From Microbacteriaceae bacterium (lineage in GTDB: Bacteria; Actinomycetota; Actinomycetes; Actinomycetales; Microbacteriaceae), in contig CANGGL010000007.1 of assembly GCA_947453465.1 (NCBI GenBank), positions 1-43,879 on the forward strand: a DNA stretch of 43,879 nt, given 5' to 3'. Positions 6,842 through 15,959 of this stretch are shown piece by piece. The notes below the pieces were generated by a model that made no database searches, was not told the DNA's origin, and saw only the letters and a program-made list of their open reading frames with translations. Both the position numbers and the translations under genes were made by a program. Within the stretch, counting starts at the first letter, position 1. Every line of letters begins with the position of its first letter.

Positions 6842-7621
6842 TTAGCCGAAGTGACCGTTGACGTAATCGTTGGTGCGTGGGTCTACCGGCTGCTCAAAGA
6901 CCTGCTCGGTGGCACCAAACTCAACAACGTGCCCAGGGTTTCCATCCTCCGAGAGGAAGAACGCAGTCTGATCTGCAACGCGCTGTGCCTGCTGCATGTT
7001 GTGAGTCACAATCACAATGGTCATCTGGGGAGCCAGCTCAAGGATGGTCTCCTCAACGCGGCGAGTTGAACCTGGGTCAAGTGCCGAGCAAGGCTCATCC
7101 ATCAGCAGAACATCTGGGCCCATGGCCAACGAACGGGCGATGCATAGGCGCTGCTGCTGACCGCCCGAAAGCGAAAGCGCGGGGTCGTTTAGGCGGTCCT
7201 TTACTTCGTTCCAGATTGACGCGCGTCGAAGGGAAGTCTCAACTAGCTCCTCGTTGTTTGGGTTTTTACGACCAGACAACTTCAGACCAGAAAGCACGTT
7301 CTCCTGGATGGTCATCGTTGGGAATGGGTTTGGCTTTTGGAAGACCATGCCAACCTTGAGGCGGACCTTCACTGGGTCAACACCATCCCCGTAGATGTCT
7401 TCGCCATCTAACAGAACCTTGCCACCGAAACCAGCAGAAGGAATTAACTCGTGCATTCTGTTTAGGGTGCGAATGAAAGTTGACTTGCCACAGCCCGATG
7501 GGCCGATTAGCGCCGTCACCTGGTTGCTAGGGAAGGCGAGGTTGACGTCTTTGAGTACGTGACGTTCACCAAACCAAACGTTTACGTTTTCGGCACTGAG
7601 CTGATAGGTGCGGCTTGACAT
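6842..7621 (-). CDS. pstB: Phosphate ABC transporter ATP-binding protein PstB
   Basis: A 259-aa ATPase that drives phosphate import with PstC and PstA. It has the Walker A motif [10 protein letters not shown]-loop VFQKPNPFP, signature LSGGQQQRL, Walker [12 protein letters not shown] and switch IVIVTHNM. All are typical of the PhoT/PstB subfamily, in which QKPNPFP is diagnostic. The frame extends 15 codons further upstream, but the ATG at 7621 is chosen because AAAGGTAG lies just before it and the extension would run into pstA. Only 10 nt separate it from the pstA stop, consistent with one pstCAB transcript. Confidence 0.96.
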   Translation of the reverse strand: MSSRTYQLSAENVNVWFGERHVLKDVNLAFPSNQVTALIGPSGCGKSTFIRTLNRMHELIPSAGFGGKVLLDGEDIYGDGVDPVKVRLKVGMVFQKPNPFPTMTIQENVLSGLKLSGRKNPNNEELVETSLRRASIWNEVKDRLNDPALSLSGGQQQRLCIARSLAMGPDVLLMDEPCSALDPGSTRRVEETILELAPQMTIVIVTHNMQQAQRVADQTAFFLSEDGNPGHVVEFGATEQVFEQPVDPRTNDYVNGHFG

Positions 7622-7631
7622 GTTTCTACCT

Positions 7632-8708
7632 TTACTTTCTTGCCTTGGTGCGGGTGCCCGAGGCAACTCGAGCCGAAATGAAGAGAATTGCGACGATGAT
7701 GAGGATCACTAGGGCGGCACCCCATGAGCGTTTGATTGACTCATCGAAACCGAAAGCGATGTAGTTGAAGAGGTAGGTAGGCAGTGAGCCCATCTGCCCG
7801 CTGAATAGATTCAGGTTGGTACGGTCGGCCGCAAAGGTAGTCAAAACTAACGGTGCAGTCTCGCCGATAACGCGGGCAACGCCAAGAAGCACAGCGGTGA
7901 CGATTCCAGACTTTGCAGCCGGCAGGGTCACCTGTACAAACGCTCGCCAGGCAGGTGCGCCAAGTGCAAGTGCTCCGTTTCGCAACTCTGCTGGCACGAG
8001 GCGAAGTGACTCCTCGGTGACTCGGGCGACAGTCGGCAACATCAGCGGAATAAGCGCAAGCGAACCGGTCCAACCCGCATAGGTTGTGATTCCCGAAGCG
8101 ATGAACATGGCGTAGATAAACAAACCAGACACCACCGATGGCAAACCAGCCATCGCCTGCAGCAGGGTGCGGATGATGCCCTTGCTCTTGCCCTGAGTCT
8201 CGGTTAGATAAACGGCAGTTGCTAGCCCTAGTGGAACGGTAACTAGGGTTGATGCGCCAACAATCAGGAGGCTACCCAGGATTGCGTGACCCACGCCACC
8301 ATACTCGAGTGAGGTCTTTGGCTGAATGTAGTAGTTGTTCTGGAAGATGAAGCTCGGGCTGATTGCCGCTGCACCGTTGCTGACCACAGACCAAATCACG
8401 GAGCCGAGTAGCACGAACACGAATGAGCTGAAGAAAATTGTGGCGACCACCAAAAGGCCTTCGAGGATGCCTCGTCGCCCATAAACCGAGACCCCAACCA
8501 GGGCGGCTGCAATAACTTGCAACGGTAGAAAAATCGCGATTAGTGCCGCCATAAAATCCAGACCGGCCGTTGCGATGAATGCAAGCGTGATGGCTGCTGG
8601 AATGATCGATGCGAAGGCGGCGCTCGCAATAAATTTCGGTGACTTGCGAGCCCAGGGCTGCGATGCCTTCGGGCGCGCTACCGGGGTTAGGTCGATTACT
8701 TTCTCCAT
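7632..8708 (-). CDS. pstA: Phosphate ABC transporter permease PstA
   Basis: A 358-aa integral membrane permease subunit that pairs with PstC. A basic N-terminal tail of about 30 residues is followed by two or three extra hydrophobic segments (residues about 30-120). Then comes the BPD_transp_1 core, with [20 protein letters not shown] leading to [11 protein letters not shown], and the EAA loop [21 protein letters not shown]. The N-terminal extension with additional membrane helices is longer than in the E. coli protein but common in actinobacteria. The start overlaps the pstC stop by 13 nt, implying translational coupling. Confidence 0.94.
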   Translation of the reverse strand: MEKVIDLTPVARPKASQPWARKSPKFIASAAFASIIPAAITLAFIATAGLDFMAALIAIFLPLQVIAAALVGVSVYGRRGILEGLLVVATIFFSSFVFVLLGSVIWSVVSNGAAAISPSFIFQNNYYIQPKTSLEYGGVGHAILGSLLIVGASTLVTVPLGLATAVYLTETQGKSKGIIRTLLQAMAGLPSVVSGLFIYAMFIASGITTYAGWTGSLALIPLMLPTVARVTEESLRLVPAELRNGALALGAPAWRAFVQVTLPAAKSGIVTAVLLGVARVIGETAPLVLTTFAADRTNLNLFSGQMGSLPTYLFNYIAFGFDESIKRSWGAALVILIIVAILFISARVASGTRTKARK

Positions 8709-9667
8709 GGCTGAGCCTTTGCAACGATGTAGGAGGCGATTGAGTTGATGACCAAAGTGAACATAAACAGCACCAAACCGGCCGCCATCAATGCGCTGAT
8801 TTCAGAAGGATTAGCTTCGCCGAACTTCGAAATGATCATCGAGGCAACCGAGCCGCCTCGAGCTTGAAGAACCTGACCCCAGTTGATGTCAAAGCTGATG
8901 TTCAAAACATAGAGGACAGCAACGGTCTCTCCCAGTGCTCGACCGAGACCAAGCAAGATTCCACCAACTATGCCTCCACTGGCGGTAGGCAGAATGACCT
9001 TGCGAAGAGTCGATTCGCGATTGCCGCCAAGAGCCAACGCAGCGTTGATGATGTCGCGATCCATCTTGCTGAAAATCTCTCTTGTGATTGAGGCGATGAT
9101 TGGGACGATCATCACTGCAACTACGATGCCGGCGATGAAAGGGCTGCGTAAGAAGTTTTGCTCTGGGTTGTCAAATATCGGAATCCAGCCGAAGCTCTGA
9201 TTCAACATTTTTGCCCAACCGGCCGCGATTGGAGAAAAGACGAATGCCCCCCAGAGACCCAAGACAATCGACGGGATCGCTGCAAGCAGGTCAACGATGG
9301 TGGTCACGGCCTTAGCCAAGACCTTCGGCGCCATGAATTCGATGAAGTAAGCAATAGAAATCGATAGCGGAATTGCGATAACGACGCCAATCAGGGAGAT
9401 CAGAACCGAACCCCAAAGCATCGGACCAAGTTGGAACTTTTGTGGTGATGCCGATGCATCCCAAGTGGAACCAAAAGCGAAGTCGATGATCCCCTGAGTC
9501 TGGAATGCCGGAATTGCACGGCCGATCAAGAAGATGAGGATGAGCGCGATGATGACAAACGAGGAATACGCGGCCGCGCGAGCGACCCCGAAGAAGATTC
9601 GGTCTGCCTTGGCGAAGGGCTTGGTAGCCAGCTTTCGACGTTGGGTTGAGTCTGCATTCACAGTCAT
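8696..9667 (-). CDS. pstC: Phosphate ABC transporter permease PstC
   Basis: A 323-aa permease subunit, the first gene of the phosphate operon. Six membrane helices are visible, beginning with AAAYSSFVIIALILIFLIGR. The PstC-type segment LLAAIPSIVLGLWGAF and the EAA loop INAALALGGNRESTLRKVILP mark the permease core. The ATG at 9667 lies about 40 nt downstream of a clear PHO box. No strong ribosome binding site is seen (GAGGC overlaps the start). Transcription runs through pstA and pstB and possibly on to pstS. Confidence 0.95.
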   Translation of the reverse strand: MTVNADSTQRRKLATKPFAKADRIFFGVARAAAYSSFVIIALILIFLIGRAIPAFQTQGIIDFAFGSTWDASASPQKFQLGPMLWGSVLISLIGVVIAIPLSISIAYFIEFMAPKVLAKAVTTIVDLLAAIPSIVLGLWGAFVFSPIAAGWAKMLNQSFGWIPIFDNPEQNFLRSPFIAGIVVAVMIVPIIASITREIFSKMDRDIINAALALGGNRESTLRKVILPTASGGIVGGILLGLGRALGETVAVLYVLNISFDINWGQVLQARGGSVASMIISKFGEANPSEISALMAAGLVLFMFTLVINSIASYIVAKAQPWRK

Positions 9668-9706
9668 GCCTCAATACTCGAAGCCCGATGTGTCCTGAAC
9701 CTTTTT

Positions 9707-9728
9707 TAAAGGTGAACGGAAAGTGAAT
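9707..9728 (-). promoter_or_regulatory. PHO box upstream of pstC
   Basis: On the minus strand, ATTCACTTTCC (9728-9718) is followed directly by GTTCACCTTTA (9717-9707): two 11-bp direct repeats with the expected TTCAC core. It is located 40-61 bp upstream of the pstC ATG and is a strong candidate for RegX3/PhoP binding. Confidence 0.85.
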
Positions 9729-9791
9729 TACTTATTCGATTGAGGCCTGTAGTCCATCTAAGACGCCTCGGGATAGCCAGCGTTTATAAGG

Positions 9792-10880
9792 CTAGATGGC
9801 AGGAAGTTCGGCCCTTGCATCATCTTCACTCATGCCGCTCGCGCACAGCAGGTCAACCAACAGTGGGCGAAGCAGCAGCAGCACGCTGGCTTCGCGGATC
9901 TGGTCTGCAATGCCGAATTTCTTAGGGTCGAGTTGATGGATGATTTCGATGAAAGATTCCTGCGCCTCGTGAAGGTGCTCTGGGCTTTCCAAACCCTCCG
10001 AAAGCTTGCCAGCGGCCATTGAAATCTGCTCAAAGAGATCGGCAAGGTATGGGCGTGACACTCCATCGCGGACCAGGAAGTCAACTCGGCGGACAACAAC
10101 CCTCAGGTTTCGAGTAGCCAAGTCCATGCCGCGCATCAGTCGCACCTGCCCCGAGAGTTCATCGCGGTATTTGCGAAGGAATGGCGAGATCTTGGAAATG
10201 GCGATGGCCGAGTCAAGCGACATGCGCCAGTTGTCAACCAGAGGCTGCGAACGCCTAACCCTATTGAGTGCTTCGTCAACGATTGCCACGTCTACGTTTC
10301 GAACAGCAAGTTTAAGCGCATCGAGAGAATCCAGAAAGATGTCGAAGAGCTTATTGGCATCTTTATTGGCCAAACCTCGCGGGTCTCGAGGGATCACCGC
10401 CGTGAAGAATAACGCCGTGGCTCCACCGATGACGCCATCGAGGCTTCGAATAAACGCGCCACCCTCTGGGCTCGGCATGATGTAAACCAACATCGCTTGA
10501 ATGCCCACGGTCAGGGCAAATGCTGCCGAGCCGGTGATGAATCGAGCCGCAGTCAAGGCGATCAGAAGCACAATCGACATCTGCCAAAGGCCGGGGCCGA
10601 TAACCAGAAGCAGCACTTCACTCAGCGCAATGCCCACGATCATGCCGGTTGCGGTCGACAAAATTCGTCGCGGCCGAGCATCACGTGTGAAACCCAGCGA
10701 GGTGATTGCCACGGTGACCGCGAATATTGGGTTTGCATGCCCCAGAACTAAGTGCGCGAAAGCAAAACTGGCCGTGGCAGCTAAGACGATTTGGATGATT
10801 GCCGGGAGAGATTCGATTACCCGAAGAACCGAATCACTTAAATTCCAGCGGAACACGGCCGTGCGCTTGGAGCTGACCAC
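9792..10880 (-). CDS. FUSC / aromatic-acid-exporter-like membrane protein
   Basis: A 362-aa protein with a hydrophobic N-terminal half (about residues 25-165, roughly six membrane helices) and a helical, charged C-terminal half (about 180-362). This is the layout of FUSC/ArAE-family (YccS/AaeB-related) putative exporters in actinobacteria. LVLGHANPIFAVTVAITSLG and the RPRRILSTATGMIVGI segment resemble the FUSC core. The substrate is unknown. The GTG start overlaps the ygfZ stop codon by one base (TAGTG), so the two are coupled. It ends about 60 bp before the pstC PHO box; no convincing terminator is seen in that gap (9729-9791). Confidence 0.8.
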   Translation of the reverse strand: MVSSKRTAVFRWNLSDSVLRVIESLPAIIQIVLAATASFAFAHLVLGHANPIFAVTVAITSLGFTRDARPRRILSTATGMIVGIALSEVLLLVIGPGLWQMSIVLLIALTAARFITGSAAFALTVGIQAMLVYIMPSPEGGAFIRSLDGVIGGATALFFTAVIPRDPRGLANKDANKLFDIFLDSLDALKLAVRNVDVAIVDEALNRVRRSQPLVDNWRMSLDSAIAISKISPFLRKYRDELSGQVRLMRGMDLATRNLRVVVRRVDFLVRDGVSRPYLADLFEQISMAAGKLSEGLESPEHLHEAQESFIEIIHQLDPKKFGIADQIREASVLLLLRPLLVDLLCASGMSEDDARAELPAI

Positions 10881-11992
10881 TAGTGCTTGCCACCCATGAG
10901 CAGTTTCGGAATCTTAGGGATGTCATTGGCCTTGCCGGCGCTCTGTGGAACGATGACTTCTTGATTGGCTGCCAGGTCCCCGAGGCCGGTACGCACTGTC
11001 AAAGCGGCGTCTTCAGGCACATTGCGGAACAAGAGCGCTAGCGCAATCGGACCCATTTCATGATGTTGCCCCACCGAAGTGATTTTGCCTCTTGCCGATT
11101 TAGAAACAGGTGCCACACCTTCTGGGACGGCCACATTAGGTCCGGCATTTGATTCATCGGCGATGAAGATCTCGTCGCCCACCTCAGGCAGGGCGTGGTC
11201 CGAACCATCCAGGTGCAGGAAGGTAAGTCGGCGAGGAGGGTGCCCCAGGTTGTGCACCTTGGCCACAGTCTCTTGACCTCGATAACAACCCTTGCTCATG
11301 TGCACGGCAGTCGATAGCCAGTCAAACTCGTGCGGCAGAGCCTTGTCATCTACCTCGCCAAGCTGACGCGGGCGATGGGCAGCGATGCGCAGGGCGTCAT
11401 AGGCCAAGGTGCCGGCCGGTTCAAACTCGGCAAACACCGAATCGACATTTTCGTTGGCAACCAGAGTCTCGGTCCATGGCCATTTTGCCGGCCAAGCTCG
11501 CGAATACCTGACTCCGCCGGTAACAACGCCTGGCCATGGGTCAACCCAGGTGAGGGGCACACCGTTTGAAACGGCGGCTTGGTCTAAATCTGCCTTCGCG
11601 TTTTCGCCGCGCACTAGCCGGCCAATCACGGTGAAGTCGGCCGAACGGTCGGCAACTTCAACTTTCATACGGAAAACCATTTTGGTGAGCCACTTAACCA
11701 GAGCCTCACGGCCTTCTGACTCCACTACTAACCAGGAAGTTTCTCCGTCATCCAAGAAGTGAATGACCTGCTCGATGTGCCCATTAGGGTCGAGCAACAG
11801 AGCTTCGGCGCTTTGACCCGGCACGAGGTTTTTGAGGTTTTGGCTGAGCAGCGAGTGCAACCACTCGAGGCGGTCTGGGCCGGTCACGGTAATGATGCCG
11901 CGGTCGCCTAGGTTTACTGCAGCCTGCCCCTCGGCGAGCTTACGCTGTTCAATCAGGGGGTTAGCGAAACTGCCCTTAACCACGCCTGCCAT
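10880..11992 (-). CDS. ygfZ: YgfZ/GcvT-family folate-binding protein
   Basis: A 370-aa GcvT-fold protein of the YgfZ family, which uses tetrahydrofolate to support iron-sulfur enzymes and tRNA modification. The diagnostic motif KGCYRGQE is in HMSKGCYRGQETVAKVHNLG. The N-terminal domain shows ITVTGPDRLEWLHSLLSQNL, and the C-terminal barrel includes GKITSVGQHHEMGPIALALL. It is about 45 residues longer than E. coli YgfZ, as is usual for actinobacterial members. It lies in a run of closely spaced minus-strand genes, starting 4 nt after the nitrobindin-like gene stops. Pairing with the heme-binding FABP/nitrobindin gene is a common actinobacterial arrangement. Confidence 0.92.
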   Translation of the reverse strand: MAGVVKGSFANPLIEQRKLAEGQAAVNLGDRGIITVTGPDRLEWLHSLLSQNLKNLVPGQSAEALLLDPNGHIEQVIHFLDDGETSWLVVESEGREALVKWLTKMVFRMKVEVADRSADFTVIGRLVRGENAKADLDQAAVSNGVPLTWVDPWPGVVTGGVRYSRAWPAKWPWTETLVANENVDSVFAEFEPAGTLAYDALRIAAHRPRQLGEVDDKALPHEFDWLSTAVHMSKGCYRGQETVAKVHNLGHPPRRLTFLHLDGSDHALPEVGDEIFIADESNAGPNVAVPEGVAPVSKSARGKITSVGQHHEMGPIALALLFRNVPEDAALTVRTGLGDLAANQEVIVPQSAGKANDIPKIPKLLMGGKH

Positions 11993-11996
11993 GCGC

Positions 11997-12602
11997 TTAT
12001 TCGACTCGCTCGAGGCGGGCGGATGCGTGTGGCTTTAGATCTCCACCCGGAAGAGCAATTTCCCAGACCCAAAGCAGAGCGTTGTCAACTAACCCATAAA
12101 GACGAGTCGAGTGACGGTAGGTTTTGGCTGTCTCAAAAGCCGCTCCTGAAACCGAAGCTAGATCGATTCGAGCGCCCTTTATTTTGCCGTTATAGAGCTC
12201 GGCAACACCGCCGGGGTGCAGGGTAGACACCTGAATGTCAAAGCCGCCCTCAGCATTTCTCAAACCTTCAAGATCTTCGTGTGATTTGAGAGAAGCATCG
12301 CCGGTGCCAGGCAAAAGTCCAGGGCCGTGATCGGCAGGCTCTGATTTGCGGGCAAGACGCCAGTAACCGATTTCGCTCGGGAGAGCTACCCCAGGCTCAC
12401 CGATAAGTTCGGCGGAGGACACATAGGTGAGAGCATTGCTGCCGTCGTGGGCAAACTCCACTCGCTGTTTGAACTCGTGGTCAGCAGGTGCGTCATCTGA
12501 TTCATTGGTCTTATAGCTAATTACTCCAGAACCCTCCCACTTTCCAACAAGGAAAGCAAAGGGGGTGAGTTCAAGAGGTAGACCCTCTGGGAGGACGAAC
12601 AA
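11997..12602 (-). CDS. FABP-family nitrobindin-like heme protein
   Basis: A 201-aa protein of the nitrobindin/THAP4-like beta-barrel family (older name DUF1794). Members bind heme and isomerise peroxynitrite. The family motif GxWxGxG is present as GKWEGSG near residue 22. The C-terminal region has HSTRLYGLVDNALLWVWEIA and KPHASARLERV, where the conserved His is expected to ligate heme. A loop of about 20 residues (LARKSEPADHGPGLLPGTGD) enlarges it over the shortest members. The TTG start follows immediately after the TAG of the 36-aa gene upstream, and an AAGGG site lies about 10 nt before it. Confidence 0.88.
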   Translation of the reverse strand: MFVLPEGLPLELTPFAFLVGKWEGSGVISYKTNESDDAPADHEFKQRVEFAHDGSNALTYVSSAELIGEPGVALPSEIGYWRLARKSEPADHGPGLLPGTGDASLKSHEDLEGLRNAEGGFDIQVSTLHPGGVAELYNGKIKGARIDLASVSGAAFETAKTYRHSTRLYGLVDNALLWVWEIALPGGDLKPHASARLERVE

Positions 12603-12713
12603 CTATTTCTGACCCTTGAAAAGCTTGTAAAGGACCAGGATCGAGACACCTGCGATGGCAAGGCCCGCCAAGACCAAAAGACCAGTGAAGAAGATTTCCA
12701 GTGCTAGCAACAT
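12603..12713 (-). CDS. 36-aa single-pass membrane protein
   Basis: A small open frame on the minus strand, ATG at 12713 to TAG at 12603-12605. It encodes MLLALEIFFTGLLVL then a Gly/Ala-rich hydrophobic stretch and a basic tail (LYKLFKGQK). One membrane segment covers about residues 5-28. It is exactly contiguous with the nitrobindin-like gene (TAG then TTG). TAAACT stands 7 nt before the ATG with no Shine-Dalgarno, matching the leaderless pattern seen at gpmA. The contiguity, promoter match and membrane-protein composition support a real gene. Function unknown. Confidence 0.6.
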   Translation of the reverse strand: MLLALEIFFTGLLVLAGLAIAGVSILVLYKLFKGQK

Positions 12714-12723
12714 ATTTAAAAGT

Positions 12724-12981
12724 TTAGCCTTTCAAGAAAACGAAAAGACTTGCCAGGGCAAGAATCAGGTAGCTTCCGCCACCGGCGTAAATGAGCTCTC
12801 GAACGAAACCGTTCGGGGCCGCCTTAACTAGGTGAGCGATGGACACCGAGGCAATCGAACCGGCAAGAATCGCACCGAACCAGACAAAGGCCTGCTCAGA
12901 CTCCAGGTTCTGGATCGCGGCGAGCGCCATTGCGACCACCACCACCCAGATGATTACGATTCGAATCCAACTCTTGCTCAC
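12724..12981 (-). CDS. 85-aa small membrane protein
   Basis: A short protein with three predicted membrane segments: about residues 5-22 (IRIVIIWVVVVAMALAAI), 30-50 (FVWFGAILAGSIASVSIAHLV) and 62-83 (LIYAGGGSYLILALASLFVF). It ends in LKG. The family is not recognised. GTG start at 12981; CATGAT lies 6 nt upstream, a plausible leaderless -10 box. It is divergent from the GlnR-like regulator gene and upstream of the small-membrane-protein/nitrobindin/ygfZ/FUSC run. Confidence 0.7.
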   Translation of the reverse strand: MSKSWIRIVIIWVVVVAMALAAIQNLESEQAFVWFGAILAGSIASVSIAHLVKAAPNGFVRELIYAGGGSYLILALASLFVFLKG

Positions 12982-13048
12982 CCCTTAATCATGCCTTACT
13001 CCCCCGTTGTTTACTCCGTTAGACTTAGGTAAGCGATTCGGAGACATC

Positions 13049-13732
13049 ATGGCGCAACTTCTTGTTCTTGCTGCAAGTGCAGAGCAACAAGTTATGCCCG
13101 CGCTCGGCCTGCTTAGCCACCGCGTTCGTCAGATTCCTGCAGAACCGGCCAGCCTGGTTAATGCCCCCGCAGCAGACCTAATTTTCTTGGATGCTCGACG
13201 CGACCTAGCCGCCGCCAAATCTTTGGCCAAAATCTTGCACACCACCGGCTTGTCTGCGCCACTTATCGTCATAGTCACGGAGGGTGGACTCGCGGCGATC
13301 AATGCCGAGTGGAAAGCCACCGACATCATTCTCGAGAATGCCGGCCCGGCAGAAATCGACGCCCGCATTCGCCTCGCACTGGCTCGCAATGTCGAACCCG
13401 AGCGTTCAGAAAAAATTCACGCCTCCGGCGTCGTTATTGATGAGGCCAGCTATTCAGCCAAGGTTCGCGGGCGCACTCTTGACCTCACCTATAAGGAGTT
13501 TGAACTACTGCGCTTCCTGGCCCAGCACCCCGGTCGTGTTTTCACTCGTGAGCAGCTACTGAGTGAAGTCTGGGGTTACGACTACTTCGGTGGCACGCGC
13601 ACAGTTGATGTCCACATCCGTCGCCTCCGCGCAAAGCTCGAAGAACTTGATGCCCTCATTGGCACGGTTCGCAATGTTGGCTACCGCTTCAACACCGAAT
13701 CTGAGCACCAGCTAAGCGATGCCGAGTACTAG
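13049..13732 (+). CDS. glnR: GlnR-type orphan response regulator (nitrogen control)
   Basis: A 227-aa OmpR-type protein resembling actinobacterial GlnR, which controls ammonium assimilation and use of alternative nitrogen sources. The receiver-like domain lacks the usual N-terminal acidic pair (it reads [10 protein letters not shown]) and carries an Asp in [11 protein letters not shown], as in GlnR, where it acts without phosphorylation. The winged helix (about residues 125-215) has [40 protein letters not shown] and [14 protein letters not shown] at 13049 is preceded by GGAGA at 4 nt. No kinase gene is adjacent, fitting an orphan regulator. It lies just upstream of ppk. A different OmpR-type orphan role cannot be excluded from sequence alone. 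Confidence 0.78.
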   Translation: MAQLLVLAASAEQQVMPALGLLSHRVRQIPAEPASLVNAPAADLIFLDARRDLAAAKSLAKILHTTGLSAPLIVIVTEGGLAAINAEWKATDIILENAGPAEIDARIRLALARNVEPERSEKIHASGVVIDEASYSAKVRGRTLDLTYKEFELLRFLAQHPGRVFTREQLLSEVWGYDYFGGTRTVDVHIRRLRAKLEELDALIGTVRNVGYRFNTESEHQLSDAEY

Positions 13733-13766
13733 GCGATAAATCGCACCTGTGTGACTCCTGCACAGG

Positions 13767-13793
13767 GTTCACCCTCTTAGCCAAAGATTTACC
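13767..13793 (+). promoter_or_regulatory. Possible PHO half-sites upstream of ppk
   Basis: GTTCACCCTCT (13767-13777) is a strong half-site, and ATTTACC follows at 13787-13793, 20 bp later. The phoU region has a comparable 20-bp offset (2170 and 2190). No second unit is seen at the canonical 11-bp spacing, so this is weak. A short inverted repeat (CCTGTG/CACAGG, 13746-13766) precedes it. Confidence 0.35.
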
Positions 13794-13826
13794 TCTCGGC
13801 AACCTATACGTGTCAAGATTGCTTCT

Positions 13827-15959
13827 ATGTCTTCTGAAGAAACTATGGCCATCCACCTGCCTGAATCGGTCGATAACTTTGCCGCCGACCGCTTCCTCGA
13901 TCGCGAACTTAGCTGGCTTGCATTCAACCAGCGCGTTCTCGAAATGGCCGAAGACCCAAACCAATTTCTTCTCGAGAGAGTCAACTTCCTCGCCATCTTT
14001 GCTTCGAACCTGGATGAGTTCTTCATGGTTCGAGTTGCCGGCCTGAAGCGCCGAATTGCCACCGGGCTCGCGGTCACCGCAGCATCGGGGCTTTCGCCTC
14101 AAGAAGTGCTCACCAAGATCAGCCAAGAAGCTCACCGCCTTCAAGAGCGTCACGCCAAGGCCTTCATCGATGACATCAAGCCACAACTCAAAGAAAAGGG
14201 CATCAAGCTGGTTCGCTGGGCAGCCTTAGAGGATGCCGAGAAGACCTCGCTAAGCGCATATTTTCAAAACCAAATTTTCCCGGTCCTGACCCCTTTGGCG
14301 GTTGACCCGGCTCACCCGTTCCCATACATCTCTGGTCTCTCTCTCAACTTGGCCGTGGTCATTCGCAACAAGACCACCGGCAAGGAGCACTTCGCGCGCG
14401 TGAAGGTGCCACCACTGCTTCCACGATTTGTTCGCATCCCTGGCAACACCGGAATCCAGGATGTTCGATTCGTTCCGCTCGAGGACATCATCGGTGAATT
14501 CCTCGGCCAGCTCTTCCCTGGCATGGAAGTTCTCCAGCACCACACCTTCCGAGTGACTCGCAACGAAGACCTCGAAGTTGACGAGGACGAAGGCGAGAAC
14601 CTACTCGTTGCTCTTGAGAAGGAGCTGTTGCGTCGCCGCTTTGGCCCACCGGTCCGCCTCGAAGTCGCAAACAACATCAACCCTCAGGTGCTCGAGCTAC
14701 TCATCCGCGAGCTCGACATCAATGAAGAAGATGTCTATCACCTGACTTCACCGCTTGACCTAACCGGCCTCTTTGAAATCAGCGGCATCAAACGCCCTGC
14801 GCTTCACTTTGCGCCGCACCAGGTGATCACCAACCGATTCTTGAAGCCGGTTGAAGACGACACCATCAGCATTTTCAATGCGATGCGCCAGCGCGACATC
14901 TTGCTGCACCACCCGTATGAGTCTTTCGCTACCAGCGTTCAGGCCTTCGTCGAGGAGGCGGCGGCTGACCCTAAGGTTCTAGCCATCAAGCAGACCCTGT
15001 ACCGCACCTCTGGTGACTCGCCGATTGTTGACGCCTTGATTGCGGCAGCTGAGGCCGGCAAGCAGGTTCTTGCTCTGGTTGAGATTAAGGCCCGCTTCGA
15101 TGAGCAGAACAACATTGCCTGGGCCCGCAAGCTTGAGCAGGCCGGCGTTCACGTGGTTTATGGAATTGTTGGCCTGAAAACTCACTGCAAGCTGGCTCTG
15201 GTGATTCGCCAAGAAGGCAACCAACTTCGCCGCTACTGTCACATCGGCACGGGTAACTACAACCCGAAGACCGCTCGCTTCTATGAAGACTTCGGTTTGC
15301 TTACTTCTCGCGAGTCAGTAGGTGAAGACCTAACCAAGCTCTTCAACCAGCTTTCTGGCTATGCGCCCGAGGCAACCTTCAAGACTCTCCTGGTATCACC
15401 AAACGGTGTTCGCGAGGGCTTAACCGAACGCATCGAACGCGAGATTGGCTTCAAGAAGGCTGGCAAGCCGGCCCGAATCAGCCTGAAGATGAACTCGCTG
15501 GTTGATGAAGAGATCATCGACTCTCTGTACCGTGCATCCAATGCCGGTGTGACCGTGGATGTATTGGTTCGCGGCATGTGCTCACTCAAGCCAGGGGTTC
15601 CGGGCCTTAGCGAAAACATCCAGGTTCGTTCAATTCTGGGTCGCTACCTTGAGCACTCGAGAATTTTCTCATTTGAGGGCGGCGGCGACCCGGCTGTCTT
15701 CATCGGCTCGGCCGACATGATGCACCGAAACCTCGACCGCCGCGTTGAGGCCCTGGTTCGCCTCTCTCAGCCCGACCACATCCGTGAAATGAAGGCTCTT
15801 TTCGAGCTCGGCATGTCTGACCAGTCGGCCACCTGGCACCTGGGTTCGGACGGCGCTTGGGTTCGCCACCAGTATGGCGCCGATGGTCAACCCCTCATCG
15901 ATGTTCAAGACAAGACAATGCAAGACGTTTACGCGAAAAGGAACTCCCGCACGGCATGA
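13827..15959 (+). CDS. ppk1: Polyphosphate kinase PPK1
   Basis: A 710-aa enzyme that reversibly polymerises the gamma-phosphate of ATP into polyphosphate. The N-terminal domain starts with [20 protein letters not shown]. The catalytic phospholipase-D-like domains contain the autophosphorylated His453 in [14 protein letters not shown] and the second His472 in [20 protein letters not shown]. Conserved [17 protein letters not shown] lies just before. Length and motifs match PPK1. The start may be the ATG at 13827 or the in-frame ATG at 13845; neither has a strong ribosome binding site. The stop overlaps the start of the Nudix/phosphatase gene (ATGA). Together with pst and phoU it forms the phosphate-storage side of this region. 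Confidence 0.96.
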   Translation: MSSEETMAIHLPESVDNFAADRFLDRELSWLAFNQRVLEMAEDPNQFLLERVNFLAIFASNLDEFFMVRVAGLKRRIATGLAVTAASGLSPQEVLTKISQEAHRLQERHAKAFIDDIKPQLKEKGIKLVRWAALEDAEKTSLSAYFQNQIFPVLTPLAVDPAHPFPYISGLSLNLAVVIRNKTTGKEHFARVKVPPLLPRFVRIPGNTGIQDVRFVPLEDIIGEFLGQLFPGMEVLQHHTFRVTRNEDLEVDEDEGENLLVALEKELLRRRFGPPVRLEVANNINPQVLELLIRELDINEEDVYHLTSPLDLTGLFEISGIKRPALHFAPHQVITNRFLKPVEDDTISIFNAMRQRDILLHHPYESFATSVQAFVEEAAADPKVLAIKQTLYRTSGDSPIVDALIAAAEAGKQVLALVEIKARFDEQNNIAWARKLEQAGVHVVYGIVGLKTHCKLALVIRQEGNQLRRYCHIGTGNYNPKTARFYEDFGLLTSRESVGEDLTKLFNQLSGYAPEATFKTLLVSPNGVREGLTERIEREIGFKKAGKPARISLKMNSLVDEEIIDSLYRASNAGVTVDVLVRGMCSLKPGVPGLSENIQVRSILGRYLEHSRIFSFEGGGDPAVFIGSADMMHRNLDRRVEALVRLSQPDHIREMKALFELGMSDQSATWHLGSDGAWVRHQYGADGQPLIDVQDKTMQDVYAKRNSRTA

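Noticed and set aside
9729-9791. Terminator after the FUSC gene
   Set aside because: Only a 5-bp GAGGC/GCCTC pairing with a long loop and no U-run is present, too weak to call.
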